This document shows, in pieces, positions 7,513 to 15,599 of a DNA stretch of 64,000 nucleotides; within the stretch, counting starts at the first letter, position 1; each line of letters begins with the position of its first letter. The notes under the pieces were generated by a model. The model had not been told where the DNA came from and made no database searches. It saw only the letters and a list, made by a program, of their open reading frames with translations. The translations under genes and the position numbers were made by a program. The DNA comes from Microbacterium maritypicum (GTDB lineage: Bacteria; Actinomycetota; Actinomycetes; Actinomycetales; Microbacteriaceae). The stretch is from positions 992,001 through 1,056,000 of the forward strand of contig NZ_WAAQ01000001.1 in NCBI RefSeq assembly GCF_008868125.1, in the 5' to 3' direction.

Positions 7513-8542
7513 CATCACCACGAACACCGGCGTACTCACCTCTCTCGCCTCGCAGCAGGGCGGCGTCGACATCGTCCTCGACCACATCACCAAGCAGTAC
7601 CCGGGGCAGTCGACTCCCGCCGTCGAGGACTTCTCGATGCGCATCGAGCCCGGCGAGCTGGTCATGTTCGTCGGCCCCAGCGGCTGCGGCAAGACCACCA
7701 CGATGAAGATGATCAACCGCATCATCGAGCCGTCATCCGGATCCATCCGCATCAACGGCGACGACGTCCTTTCCCTCGACGGCAACGAGCTGCGCCGCCA
7801 CATCGGGTACGTGATCCAGCAGATCGGGCTGTTCCCGCACTTCACGATCGCGGAGAACATCGCCGTCGTGCCGAAGCTGCTCGGCTGGTCGAAGGCGCGC
7901 ACCGCGGCACGTGTCGAGGAGCTCCTCGACACGGTGCAGCTCGACCCTGGTACCTTCGCGGATCGTTACCCGCGCCAGCTCTCCGGCGGGCAGCAGCAGC
8001 GGGTCGGAGTCGCTCGAGCCCTCGCCGCCGACCCTCCGGTGATGCTCATGGACGAGCCGTTCGGCGCGACCGATCCGATCACGCGCGAGAAGCTGCAGGC
8101 GGAGTTCCTCCGGCTGCAGGCCGACATCGGCAAGACGATCATCTTCGTCACGCACGACTTCGAAGAGGCCATCCGAATGGGTGATCGCATCGCGGTGCTG
8201 AGCGAGCGCAGCCGGATCGAGCAGTTCGACACCCCGGCGCGCATCCTCGCGAACCCGGCCAACGAGTACGTGCGCTCGTTCATCGGCGAAGGGGCGGCGC
8301 TGAAGCGGCTCGCGCTCATCCCCGTGAACGGCGCGCACGTGGGCGCACCGGACTCCCACGCTCCCGTGGCGACGATCGACGAGCAGACCTCGCTGCGCGA
8401 GGCGCTCGACCTCTTGGTCCTGACCGGCGCCCCGCGCGTCAACGTGACGCGTGGGGGGAGCATCGTCGGCTCCATCGATCAGGCGGCGATCTCCGCCGCG
8501 CTCGGAGCCATCGCACCCGCACGCCGCACGGAGGGCGAGTGA
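7505..8542 (+). CDS. ABC transporter ATP-binding protein, OpuCA type
   Basis: Energises the importer. It has 345 residues: Walker A 'GPSGCGKTT' (lysine K63), Q-loop 'IGYVIQQIGLFPHFTIAENI', signature 'LSGGQQQRVGVARAL', Walker B 'VMLMDEPFGATDPITR' and switch histidine in 'TIIFVTHDFEEAIRMGDRI', which is the ProV/OpuCA subtype. The last 80 residues resemble a reduced CBS-like regulatory region ('LREALDLLVLTGAPRVNVTRGGSIVGSIDQAAI'). GTG start at 7505 within the end of the permease gene; the stop overlaps the next start as GTGA. Confidence 0.95.
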   Translation: MSDITTNTGVLTSLASQQGGVDIVLDHITKQYPGQSTPAVEDFSMRIEPGELVMFVGPSGCGKTTTMKMINRIIEPSSGSIRINGDDVLSLDGNELRRHIGYVIQQIGLFPHFTIAENIAVVPKLLGWSKARTAARVEELLDTVQLDPGTFADRYPRQLSGGQQQRVGVARALAADPPVMLMDEPFGATDPITREKLQAEFLRLQADIGKTIIFVTHDFEEAIRMGDRIAVLSERSRIEQFDTPARILANPANEYVRSFIGEGAALKRLALIPVNGAHVGAPDSHAPVATIDEQTSLREALDLLVLTGAPRVNVTRGGSIVGSIDQAAISAALGAIAPARRTEGE

Positions 8543-9336
8543 CCATGCAGGCGCCCGATATCGTGCCCTCCGCGACGACGGTCCTGCAGACGCAGTCCGT
8601 CGAGCGGCGCGGTATGCCCGTGTTGCTGCGGAGGATGATGCCGCTCATCGTCGTCGCGGCCGTGCTGCTGGTCACGTTCCTCTGGATCTCGACGCTCGAG
8701 CTCGACTCGATCGAACAGCGCACGCTCAACGCCGACTACATCACGGCGCGCATCGGCGAGCATCTGATCCTGTCGATCACGGCATCGATCCTGGTGGCCG
8801 TGCTGGCGATCCCCGCCGGCATCGCGGTCAGCCGCTCGTCATCACGTGTCTTCCGTGGTGTCGTGATCGGCATCGCGAACATCGGACAGGCGACGCCGGC
8901 CATCGGCGTCGTGATCCTCCTCGCCATCGTGTGGCAGACAGGTTTCACGACGGCGCTCGTGGCGCTCGTCATCTACTCCTTCCTCCCCGTGCTCCAGAAC
9001 ACGATCGCTGGCCTCGCGCAGGTCGACCCGAACATCAAGGAATCGGCGCGGGGCATGGGGATGACCTCCGGCCAGGTGCTACGTCGGGTCGAGTTGCCGC
9101 TCGCCTCCCCCGTGATCCTCGCCGGGCTCCGCACCGCACTGGTGTTTGCGGTCGGAGTGGCGACCGTCGCGACCTTCATCAACGCTGGTGGCCTCGGCGA
9201 CATGATCATCAACGGTCTGAAGCTGCAGCGCTACCCCGTGCTCATCGTCGGGGCGATCCTCGTCGCCGCGATAGCCGTGCTCATCGACTGGGCAGCCAGC
9301 GTCGTGGAAGACATCGTCCGCCCCAAAGGCCTCTGA
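8539..9336 (+). CDS. ABC transporter permease, OpuC/YehY type
   Basis: Second permease, 265 residues, with an extra N-terminal span and the family loop 'IKESARGMGMTSGQVLRRVELPLASPVILAGLRTALVFAVGVATVATFI'. It overlaps the ATPase stop by four bases (GTG 8539); ATG 8545 is an equally plausible start because GGAGGG precedes both. Having two different permease genes around the ATPase matches OpuC and YehWXYZ systems rather than ProVWX. Confidence 0.9.
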   Translation: MTMQAPDIVPSATTVLQTQSVERRGMPVLLRRMMPLIVVAAVLLVTFLWISTLELDSIEQRTLNADYITARIGEHLILSITASILVAVLAIPAGIAVSRSSSRVFRGVVIGIANIGQATPAIGVVILLAIVWQTGFTTALVALVIYSFLPVLQNTIAGLAQVDPNIKESARGMGMTSGQVLRRVELPLASPVILAGLRTALVFAVGVATVATFINAGGLGDMIINGLKLQRYPVLIVGAILVAAIAVLIDWAASVVEDIVRPKGL

Positions 9337-9375
9337 ATCATCGACTCTCGTAATCCCTCCCGAAAGGAACCTGCA

Positions 9376-10317
9376 ATGACATCGCGCACCCTCGCAACGG
9401 CAACACTGGCGGCACTCGCCGCCGGAGCACTCCTCCTCACCGGCTGTACCGCCGGCGGCGCGGGCGGCTCCGGCGCCAAGGGCGACGAGCTGGAAGGTCT
9501 CACCGGTGAGATCGGCTCGAAGGACTTCTCCGAGCAGTACATCCTCGCCTACATGACCGCTGAGCTCCTCAACGCCCATGGCGCCGACGTCGAGGCGAAC
9601 ACCAAGCTCGTCGGCTCGGCGAATGTGCGCCAGGCACTCGAGAACGACCAGTTCCTGGGCTACTGGGAGTACACGGGCACGTCGTGGATCACCTACAACG
9701 GCAACACGACGCCGGTGCAAGGAGCCGAGGCGCAGTTCGAGGCCGTAAAAGAGGCCGACGCCGAGAGCGGCATCGCGTGGCTCGACCCCGCACCGTTCAA
9801 CAACACCTACGCGTTCGCCATCCGGCAGAGCGAGGCCGACAAGCTCGGTGTGAAGACGCTCAGCGATGTCGCGAAGCTCCCCAGCGCCGACCAGACGTTC
9901 TGCATCGAGAGCGAGTTCTCGACGCGCGACGACGGATGGCCGGGGCTCTCTGCGGCGTACGGATTCGATGCACCCGCCGCCAATGTGACGATGCTCGACA
10001 CCGGCGTGATCTACACCGCGACCCAGAAGGGCGACGACTGCAACTTCGGCGAGGTGTTCCAGACCGACGGCCGCATCCCCGCTCTCGACCTGGTCGTGAT
10101 GGAGGACGACAAGGAGTTCTTCCCGAGCTACCAGGGCGGATTCACCCTCAAGCAGAGCACGCTCGACGAGCACCCCGGGATCGCCGACGTCCTCGCCGAG
10201 CTCAGCCCGCTGCTCACGACCGAGGTCATGCAGACGCTCAACGCGAAGGTCGATGTCGACGGCGAGGACCCGGAAGACGTCGCGATCGAATGGCTCGAGG
10301 ACCAGGGACTCATCTGA
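9376..10317 (+). CDS. Glycine betaine/choline-type ABC substrate-binding lipoprotein (OsmF/OpuCC-like)
   Basis: Extracellular receptor of the importer, 313 residues. A lipoprotein signal peptide ends 'LLLTGC' with C24 as the lipidated residue, followed by a Gly/Ala linker and the OpuAC-type domain ('IGSKDFSEQYILAYMTAELLNAHG', 'DQFLGYWEYTGTSWITY', 'KTLSDVAKL', 'YEAxD'-like 'CNFGEVFQTDGRIPALDLVVMEDD'). A clear GAAAGGA ribosome binding site precedes ATG 9376. The ligand pocket normally uses aromatic residues around a cationic group; I cannot confirm those here. Confidence 0.92.
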   Translation: MTSRTLATATLAALAAGALLLTGCTAGGAGGSGAKGDELEGLTGEIGSKDFSEQYILAYMTAELLNAHGADVEANTKLVGSANVRQALENDQFLGYWEYTGTSWITYNGNTTPVQGAEAQFEAVKEADAESGIAWLDPAPFNNTYAFAIRQSEADKLGVKTLSDVAKLPSADQTFCIESEFSTRDDGWPGLSAAYGFDAPAANVTMLDTGVIYTATQKGDDCNFGEVFQTDGRIPALDLVVMEDDKEFFPSYQGGFTLKQSTLDEHPGIADVLAELSPLLTTEVMQTLNAKVDVDGEDPEDVAIEWLEDQGLI

Positions 10318-10841
10318 TGACCGCTGCTGTCCAGCTGGGCGAGAGTTTCGTCGGCGACGGCGTCAACGCTGCGCACATCAACACGGTCCTCGGCCACCGT
10401 GACGGGCCGGCGGGGACGGCGTGGGCCACAGCCCTCGCCAGCCCCAGTCAGGGTCACGTACCGTTCGTCGCGGTCCTGCGTCCCTCACTCCCGGTCAAGC
10501 CGATGACCCTGTTCGTCACGAAGGCAGCCCCGGCGGGCGACGAGCACGGGCTCCTCATCTGGGGTCCCGCGCAGGCCGGGGTCGCCGCGGGCGTCGCGGA
10601 TGCCGTCGCAGATGGGGTCATCCCGCGCGAAGCAGCCGACACGCACGCGGTGATCGCCGCGGTGTGGGTCAACCCGGCCGCGGACGATGCCGAGACGGTC
10701 TACCGCAACAACCGCGAGGCGACCCGCGCGGCGCTCGCGAACGGGGCAGCGTCGTTGCCGGCCCTCGACGAGGTGCTCGCCGCCCGCGATCACCCGACCA
10801 ATCCCTTCTTCACCCCCCTCTCCACCACGAAGGACACGTAA
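10317..10841 (+). CDS. Formaldehyde-activating enzyme (Fae) homologue
   Basis: Fae catalyses condensation of formaldehyde with tetrahydromethanopterin in methylotrophs; homologues of unknown role occur elsewhere. This 174-residue protein matches the family along its length: 'GESFVGDGVNAAHINTVLG' holds the expected catalytic histidine (H20), followed by 'GTAWATAL', 'VAVLRPSLPVKPMTLFVTK', 'WGPAQAGVAAGVADAVADGVIP' and 'YRNNREATRAAL'. Its ATG overlaps the stop of the binding-protein gene (TGATG), so it is co-translated with the importer. No other tetrahydromethanopterin-pathway gene is in the window, so either formaldehyde is released by this operon and trapped another way, or the protein handles a different aldehyde. 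Confidence 0.87.
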   Translation: MTAAVQLGESFVGDGVNAAHINTVLGHRDGPAGTAWATALASPSQGHVPFVAVLRPSLPVKPMTLFVTKAAPAGDEHGLLIWGPAQAGVAAGVADAVADGVIPREAADTHAVIAAVWVNPAADDAETVYRNNREATRAALANGAASLPALDEVLAARDHPTNPFFTPLSTTKDT

Positions 10842-10846
10842 GCCCC

Positions 10847-11788
10847 ATGAGTTCCCCCACGCCTCCGCTCGCCGAGGCCCTCCCCACCGTCGGGTTCATC
10901 GGACTCGGCAACATGGGATCAGGCATGACGAGGAACCTGCAGGCCGCAGGCTTCCCGCTCGTCGTCACGGATCTCCGCCGCGAGTCGGCAGCAGAGCTCA
11001 TCGCCGGCGGCGCGCGATGGGCGGAGACGCCGCGCGAGGTCGCTGCCACGAGTGATCTCGTCATCACCATGCTGCCGACGCCGAAGCACGTCGCTGCGGT
11101 TGCTGCCGGGGCGGATGGCCTCATCGCCGGACTACCCGACGGCGGCACCTGGATCGACATGTCGACGTCGGTTCCCGATGTGCTCGAGGCCGTGCGCATC
11201 GAGCAGGCGGGCCGGGGGCTGCATCTGCTCGATGCTCCGGTGAGCGGGATGTCGGTCGGCGCAGCGACCGGCATGCTGCAGATCTTCATCGGGGGAGACG
11301 CCGACGACGTGGCCCGTCTGCGCCCGGTGTTCGAGGCGATGGGTGATCCAGAGCGCATCCTCCACGTCGGAGGGAACGGCGCGGGATACGCCGTCAAGCT
11401 CATGATCAACCAGCTGTGGTTCTCGCACCTGGTCGCCACCGCCGAGGTGCTCTCGGTCGGCGTCGCCGCCGGGGTGGACCTCGGGGTGCTGCGTGATGCG
11501 CTCATCGCCAGTCCGGCGAACAGCACGTTCGTCTCCCGCGACGTGCTCTCGATCCTCGACCACGGCGACTACGACGAGGGCTTCGCGATCGCGCTGGCGT
11601 GCAAGGATCTCGGCCTGTCCGTCGATCTGGCGCGCTCGGTCGGGATGCCGGTCGAGCTGTCGTCGCTGGTCGAGCAGATCTTCCGGCGGGCGCGGGCTCA
11701 GTACGGTGATCGCGCGGGGGAGATGACGCCGGTGCGACTGTACGAAGAACTCCTCGGCCGCGACCTTCGTCGGGAGGTGGCCGCATGA
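10847..11788 (+). CDS. NAD(P)-dependent beta-hydroxyacid dehydrogenase (3-hydroxyisobutyrate dehydrogenase family)
   Basis: Oxidises a beta-hydroxyacid or reduces its semialdehyde. The 313 residues have the nucleotide-binding 'VGFIGLGNMGSGM' (residues 15-27), the substrate motif 'LLDAPVSGMSVGAATGMLQIFIGG' and 'GNGAGYAVKLMINQ', whose lysine K184 is the expected catalytic residue. The frame is open upstream, but ATG 10847, five bases after the Fae stop with AAGGA upstream, gives the normal N-terminus. The family also includes tartronate semialdehyde and sulfolactaldehyde reductases, so substrate is open; the next gene overlaps by four bases. Confidence 0.88.
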   Translation: MSSPTPPLAEALPTVGFIGLGNMGSGMTRNLQAAGFPLVVTDLRRESAAELIAGGARWAETPREVAATSDLVITMLPTPKHVAAVAAGADGLIAGLPDGGTWIDMSTSVPDVLEAVRIEQAGRGLHLLDAPVSGMSVGAATGMLQIFIGGDADDVARLRPVFEAMGDPERILHVGGNGAGYAVKLMINQLWFSHLVATAEVLSVGVAAGVDLGVLRDALIASPANSTFVSRDVLSILDHGDYDEGFAIALACKDLGLSVDLARSVGMPVELSSLVEQIFRRARAQYGDRAGEMTPVRLYEELLGRDLRREVAA

Positions 11789-13257
11789 GCGCCGCACACG
11801 AGGCCGAGCTGCTCGCCGCCGTCCCCACGGGCCTGTTCATCGCTGGGCAGTGGCGCGTCGCGCACTCCGGGGCCACGTTCCCTGTCGTCGACCCTGCAAC
11901 CGGTGAGGTGCTCGCCCAGGTGGCGGATGCGTCTCCGGAAGACGGCGCCGCGGCCCTCGATGCGGCCGCGGCCGCTCAGGCATCGTGGGCCGCCACCGCC
12001 CCGCGCGAGCGTGGGGAGATCCTGCGGCGGGCGTTCGAGCTGGTGACGGCGCGCGCCGAGGACTTCGCGCTCGTCATGACGCTCGAGATGGGCAAACCGC
12101 TCGCCGAGTCCCGTGCGGAGGTGGCGTATGGTGCGGAGTTCCTCCGGTGGTTCTCGGAAGAGGCACCGCGCATCTCGGGGCGCTACGCCACCGCGCCTGA
12201 CGGCCGCAACCGCCTGCTCGTCGCGAAGCGACCTGTCGGTCCGAGCCTGCTCATCACGCCGTGGAACTTCCCGCTGGCGATGGCGACGCGCAAGATCGCA
12301 CCCGCGCTCGCCGCGGGCTGCACCTCGGTGCTGAAGCCTGCCGCCCTCACGCCCCTCACCGCCCTCCTGTTCGCGGAGATACTGCGCGAGGCGGGCGTCC
12401 CTGATGGCGTCGTCAACGTCATCCCGACCACCCGCGCCGGTGCCGTGACCGGACCGCTCATCACCGACCGCCGGCTGCGCAAGCTCTCCTTCACCGGGTC
12501 CACCGAGGTGGGACGTCGCCTAATCGCCGATGCCGCGCACCAGGTGCTCCGCGTGTCAATGGAGCTCGGTGGGAATGCCCCGTTCTTGGTCTTCGAAGAC
12601 GCCGATCTGGACGCAGCCGTGGAGGGCGCATTGCTCGCCAAGCTCCGCAACGGCGGAGAGGCGTGTGTCGCGGCGAACCGCTTCCATGTGCACGAGAGCA
12701 TCGCCGAGGAGTTCACAGCTCGGCTGATCGAGCGCATGGCCGGCTACGTCAACGCCCGGGGTACCGAGCCCGCCTCCACTCTCGGTCCTCTCGTCGACGA
12801 GTCCACGCGGGAGAAGGTCGCCGAACTCGTCGCCGGTGCCGTCGAAGACGGTGCACGGGTCGCCCTCGGAGGTGTCGTGCCGTCCGGGCGGGGCTACTTC
12901 TATCCGGCCACGGTGCTGGTCGATGTGCCGCAGGATGCGCGCATCCTCCGCGAAGAGATCTTCGGGCCGGTCGCCCCCATCACGACGTTCCGCGATGAGG
13001 ACGAGGCGGTGCGACTGGCGAACGCCAGCGAGTACGGACTCGTCTGCTTCGCCTACACCCGCGATCTGAACCGCGCGCTGCGTCTCGCGGAGCGCCTGGA
13101 GACGGGGATGCTCGGGCTGAACACCGGTCTCGTCTCCAATCCGGCCGCACCGTTCGGTGGCGTGAAGCAGTCCGGGATCGGTCGGGAGGGCGGATTCGAG
13201 GGGATCGACGAGTACCTCGAGACGACCTACATCGGCATCTCAGACCCTTTCGCCTGA
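11785..13257 (+). CDS. NAD(P)-dependent aldehyde dehydrogenase (succinate-semialdehyde dehydrogenase-like)
   Basis: Oxidises an aldehyde to the acid. The 490 residues cover the whole family: 'LLITPWNFPLAMATRKIAPALAAGCTSVLKP', 'KLSFTGSTEVGRRLI', general-base glutamate in 'MELGGNAPFLVFEDAD', nucleophile C294 in 'GGEACVAANRFHVH', and the C-terminal 'PFGGVKQSGIGREGG'. The 'CVAANRF' context is close to GabD-type enzymes. ATGA overlap with the preceding dehydrogenase suggests the two act on consecutive intermediates (hydroxyacid/semialdehyde/diacid), which is an inference. Confidence 0.92.
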   Translation: MSAAHEAELLAAVPTGLFIAGQWRVAHSGATFPVVDPATGEVLAQVADASPEDGAAALDAAAAAQASWAATAPRERGEILRRAFELVTARAEDFALVMTLEMGKPLAESRAEVAYGAEFLRWFSEEAPRISGRYATAPDGRNRLLVAKRPVGPSLLITPWNFPLAMATRKIAPALAAGCTSVLKPAALTPLTALLFAEILREAGVPDGVVNVIPTTRAGAVTGPLITDRRLRKLSFTGSTEVGRRLIADAAHQVLRVSMELGGNAPFLVFEDADLDAAVEGALLAKLRNGGEACVAANRFHVHESIAEEFTARLIERMAGYVNARGTEPASTLGPLVDESTREKVAELVAGAVEDGARVALGGVVPSGRGYFYPATVLVDVPQDARILREEIFGPVAPITTFRDEDEAVRLANASEYGLVCFAYTRDLNRALRLAERLETGMLGLNTGLVSNPAAPFGGVKQSGIGREGGFEGIDEYLETTYIGISDPFA

Positions 13258-13286
13258 TCCGTCCGCACGTTCTGAAGGAGCCTGCA

Positions 13287-14063
13287 TTGCACATCACTGA
13301 TTTCTCCCTGGACCACTTCTCCCTGCGGGGTAGGAGAGCGATCGTCACGGGCGGGAACACCGGACTGGGGCAGGCATTCACGCTCGCCCTGGCCAAGGCG
13401 GGAGCGGACGTCTCCGTGCCGACACTCTTCGACGACGGCGGTGAGACCGCCGACCTCGTGCATGCGGAAGGCGGCCGGTACGAGCAGCAGATGATCGACA
13501 TCACCGCGCCCGGAGCGCCCGCCAGGGCCGTGGACGCGTGCGTGGCGGCCCTGGGCGGAGTAGACATCCTCGTCAATTCCGCCGGGATAAGCCGCATCGC
13601 GGATGTCACGGAGTTCGGCCGGGAGGAATGGGACCCCATGGTCGCCGTCAACCTCACCGCGGCGTTCGACATGGCCCACGAGGTGGCGAAACGGATGATC
13701 CCGCAGGGTGCGGGCAAGATCATCAACATCGCCTCGCTGTTCTCCTTCCTCGGCGGTCTCGGCTCACCCGCCTATGCCGCGACCAAGCACGGCATCGTCG
13801 GACTGACACGCGCCTATGCGGACGAGCTCGGAGGAAGCGGCATCCAGGTGAACGCGATCGCGCCGGGCTACTTCAAGACCCGCATCACAGAGGAGTCCCG
13901 CGCCGACCCCACCGTCAATGGCCGCATCATCGATCACACCCCCGCGGGGAGGTGGGGCGATGTCGCCGACCTGATGGGAGCGACAGTGTTCCTCGCCAGC
14001 CCCGCATCCGACTTCGTCAACGGCCACGTGCTGACCGTCGACGGCGGTTATCTCGTGCGCTGA
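13287..14063 (+). CDS. Short-chain dehydrogenase/reductase
   Basis: NAD(P)-dependent oxidoreductase, 258 residues, classical SDR: 'VTGGNTGLGQAF' cofactor motif at 20-31, 'NSAGIS' at 98-103, catalytic S150, Y163 and K167 in 'SPAYAATKHGIVGLTRAYADEL', and 'IQVNAIAPGYFKTRI'. Overall it resembles 2-deoxy-D-gluconate/gluconate 5-dehydrogenase-type SDRs that act on sugar acids or polyols. The TTG at 13287 follows a perfect GAAGGAG, so the unusual start is well supported. It lies 29 bases after the aldehyde dehydrogenase. Confidence 0.88.
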   Translation: MHITDFSLDHFSLRGRRAIVTGGNTGLGQAFTLALAKAGADVSVPTLFDDGGETADLVHAEGGRYEQQMIDITAPGAPARAVDACVAALGGVDILVNSAGISRIADVTEFGREEWDPMVAVNLTAAFDMAHEVAKRMIPQGAGKIINIASLFSFLGGLGSPAYAATKHGIVGLTRAYADELGGSGIQVNAIAPGYFKTRITEESRADPTVNGRIIDHTPAGRWGDVADLMGATVFLASPASDFVNGHVLTVDGGYLVR

Positions 14064-14114
14064 TGCGCTGACCCGCTGCACCTCGAATCCACGAACGAAC
14101 AGGAAATCTCTCCC

Positions 14115-15599
14115 ATGGTTGCTTCACGATCCGCCCTCACCCGCGCGGAGATCGTCGACCGACTCCGCGATCTCATCGGCGATGATCAGGTCGACACCGA
14201 CGCCCGGGAACTGCGCGAGGCGAGCGTCGATCGCTTCAAGAAGTACACGTCGGTGCACGGGATCTTCGACGGACCGATCCCCGCGGCGATCGCCTACGCC
14301 CGCTCCACGGAGGACGTCTCGGCGATCCTCTCCTTCGCAGAGGAGAACCTGATCAACATCGTGCCCCGCACGGGCAGGACCGCGACCGAGGGCGGGCTGG
14401 AGACCATCGTCGAGGACACGATCGTGCTCGACGGTTCGCGCATGGACGCGATCCTCGAGATCGACCCGATCGACATGATGGTCACCGCGCAGTGCGGGGT
14501 TCCGCTCCAGGTGCTCGAGGACACCCTCCGCGCGCAGGGCCTGACGACAGGACACTCCCCGCAGTCCAAGCCCTTGGCGCAGATGGGCGGACTCGTCGCG
14601 ACGCGCTCCATCGGCCAGTTCTCCACGCTCTACGGTGGCATCGAGGATATGGTGGTCGGCCTCGAAGCGGTGCTCCCCGGTGGACGGGTCACCCGGATCA
14701 AGAACGTGCCCCGTCGTGCCGCAGGTCCCGACATCCGGCACATCGTGATCGGCAACGAAGGCGCACTCTGCGTGATCACCGAAGTGACGGTGAAGGTGTT
14801 CCGGTACCAGCCCGAGAACAACCGCTTCCTCGGATATCTGGTCGACTCGCTGCCCGCGGGCGTCGCGGGACTGCGCGAGATCATCGTCGCGGGGTATCAC
14901 CCCTCGGTCGCCAGAGCATACTCCGAAGAGGATGCCGCGCAGCACTTCTCGCACTTCGCCGACGGCAAGGCCGTGGTCGTGGTCGTCACGGAGGGGCCGA
15001 AGGCGATCGCCGACGCGACCGCTGACGGCGTGGAGGCGATCTTCGCCGGCATCCCGCACGAGAAGGTCGACCCCGCACTCATCGAGAACTGGTTCGACAA
15101 CCTTAACTGGGGCCAGGACAAGATCGATGCCGAGAAACGGGAGATGCTCGAGAAGTCGCACCTCGGCTACACCACCGAGGTCTCCATCGACTGGTCGGGT
15201 GTCGCGGAGCTCTTCGACTCCGTGATGCGGCGCGCGCGGACCGAGTTCCCGCACGCGGCCGACCTCACGATGCTCGGCGCGCACTCCTCCCACAGCTACC
15301 AGACCGGGACCAACCTGTACTTCGTGTACGACTACGACATCTCGTGCGAGCCGCGCGAGGAGATCACCGTGTATCACGAGCCGCTCAACGCCATCGTGGT
15401 CGAGGAGGCGCTGCGGCTCGGCGGATCCATGGTCCATCACCACGGCATCGGGAAGTACCGCACGCCCTGGACGCTCGAGGAACATGGCAGCGCTTTCGAG
15501 CTGCTGCGCGTGCTGAAGGACGGCATCGACCCTCACGGCATCATGAACCACGGCACCATCTATCCGCTGGATGCAGCGGAGACGGCGTCGCCGGCGTGA
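14115..15599 (+). CDS. FAD-binding oxidase, VAO/GlcD family (alkyldihydroxyacetonephosphate-synthase-like)
   Basis: Flavin oxidoreductase of 494 residues. The N-terminal PCMH FAD domain carries 'SVDRFKKYTSVHGIFDGPIPAAIAYARSTEDVSAIL', 'PRTGRTATEGG' and 'GHSPQSKPLAQMGGLVATRSIGQFSTLYGGIEDMVVGLEAVLPGG'; the C-terminal half has 'GAHSSHSYQTGTNLYF', 'GGSMVHHHGIGKYR' and ends 'LKDGIDPHGIMNHG', like the alkylDHAP synthase/D-lactate dehydrogenase group. Likely oxidises a hydroxyacid or polyol; the substrate is unknown. Its TGA overlaps the GTG of the kinase gene. Confidence 0.88.
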   Translation: MVASRSALTRAEIVDRLRDLIGDDQVDTDARELREASVDRFKKYTSVHGIFDGPIPAAIAYARSTEDVSAILSFAEENLINIVPRTGRTATEGGLETIVEDTIVLDGSRMDAILEIDPIDMMVTAQCGVPLQVLEDTLRAQGLTTGHSPQSKPLAQMGGLVATRSIGQFSTLYGGIEDMVVGLEAVLPGGRVTRIKNVPRRAAGPDIRHIVIGNEGALCVITEVTVKVFRYQPENNRFLGYLVDSLPAGVAGLREIIVAGYHPSVARAYSEEDAAQHFSHFADGKAVVVVVTEGPKAIADATADGVEAIFAGIPHEKVDPALIENWFDNLNWGQDKIDAEKREMLEKSHLGYTTEVSIDWSGVAELFDSVMRRARTEFPHAADLTMLGAHSSHSYQTGTNLYFVYDYDISCEPREEITVYHEPLNAIVVEEALRLGGSMVHHHGIGKYRTPWTLEEHGSAFELLRVLKDGIDPHGIMNHGTIYPLDAAETASPA

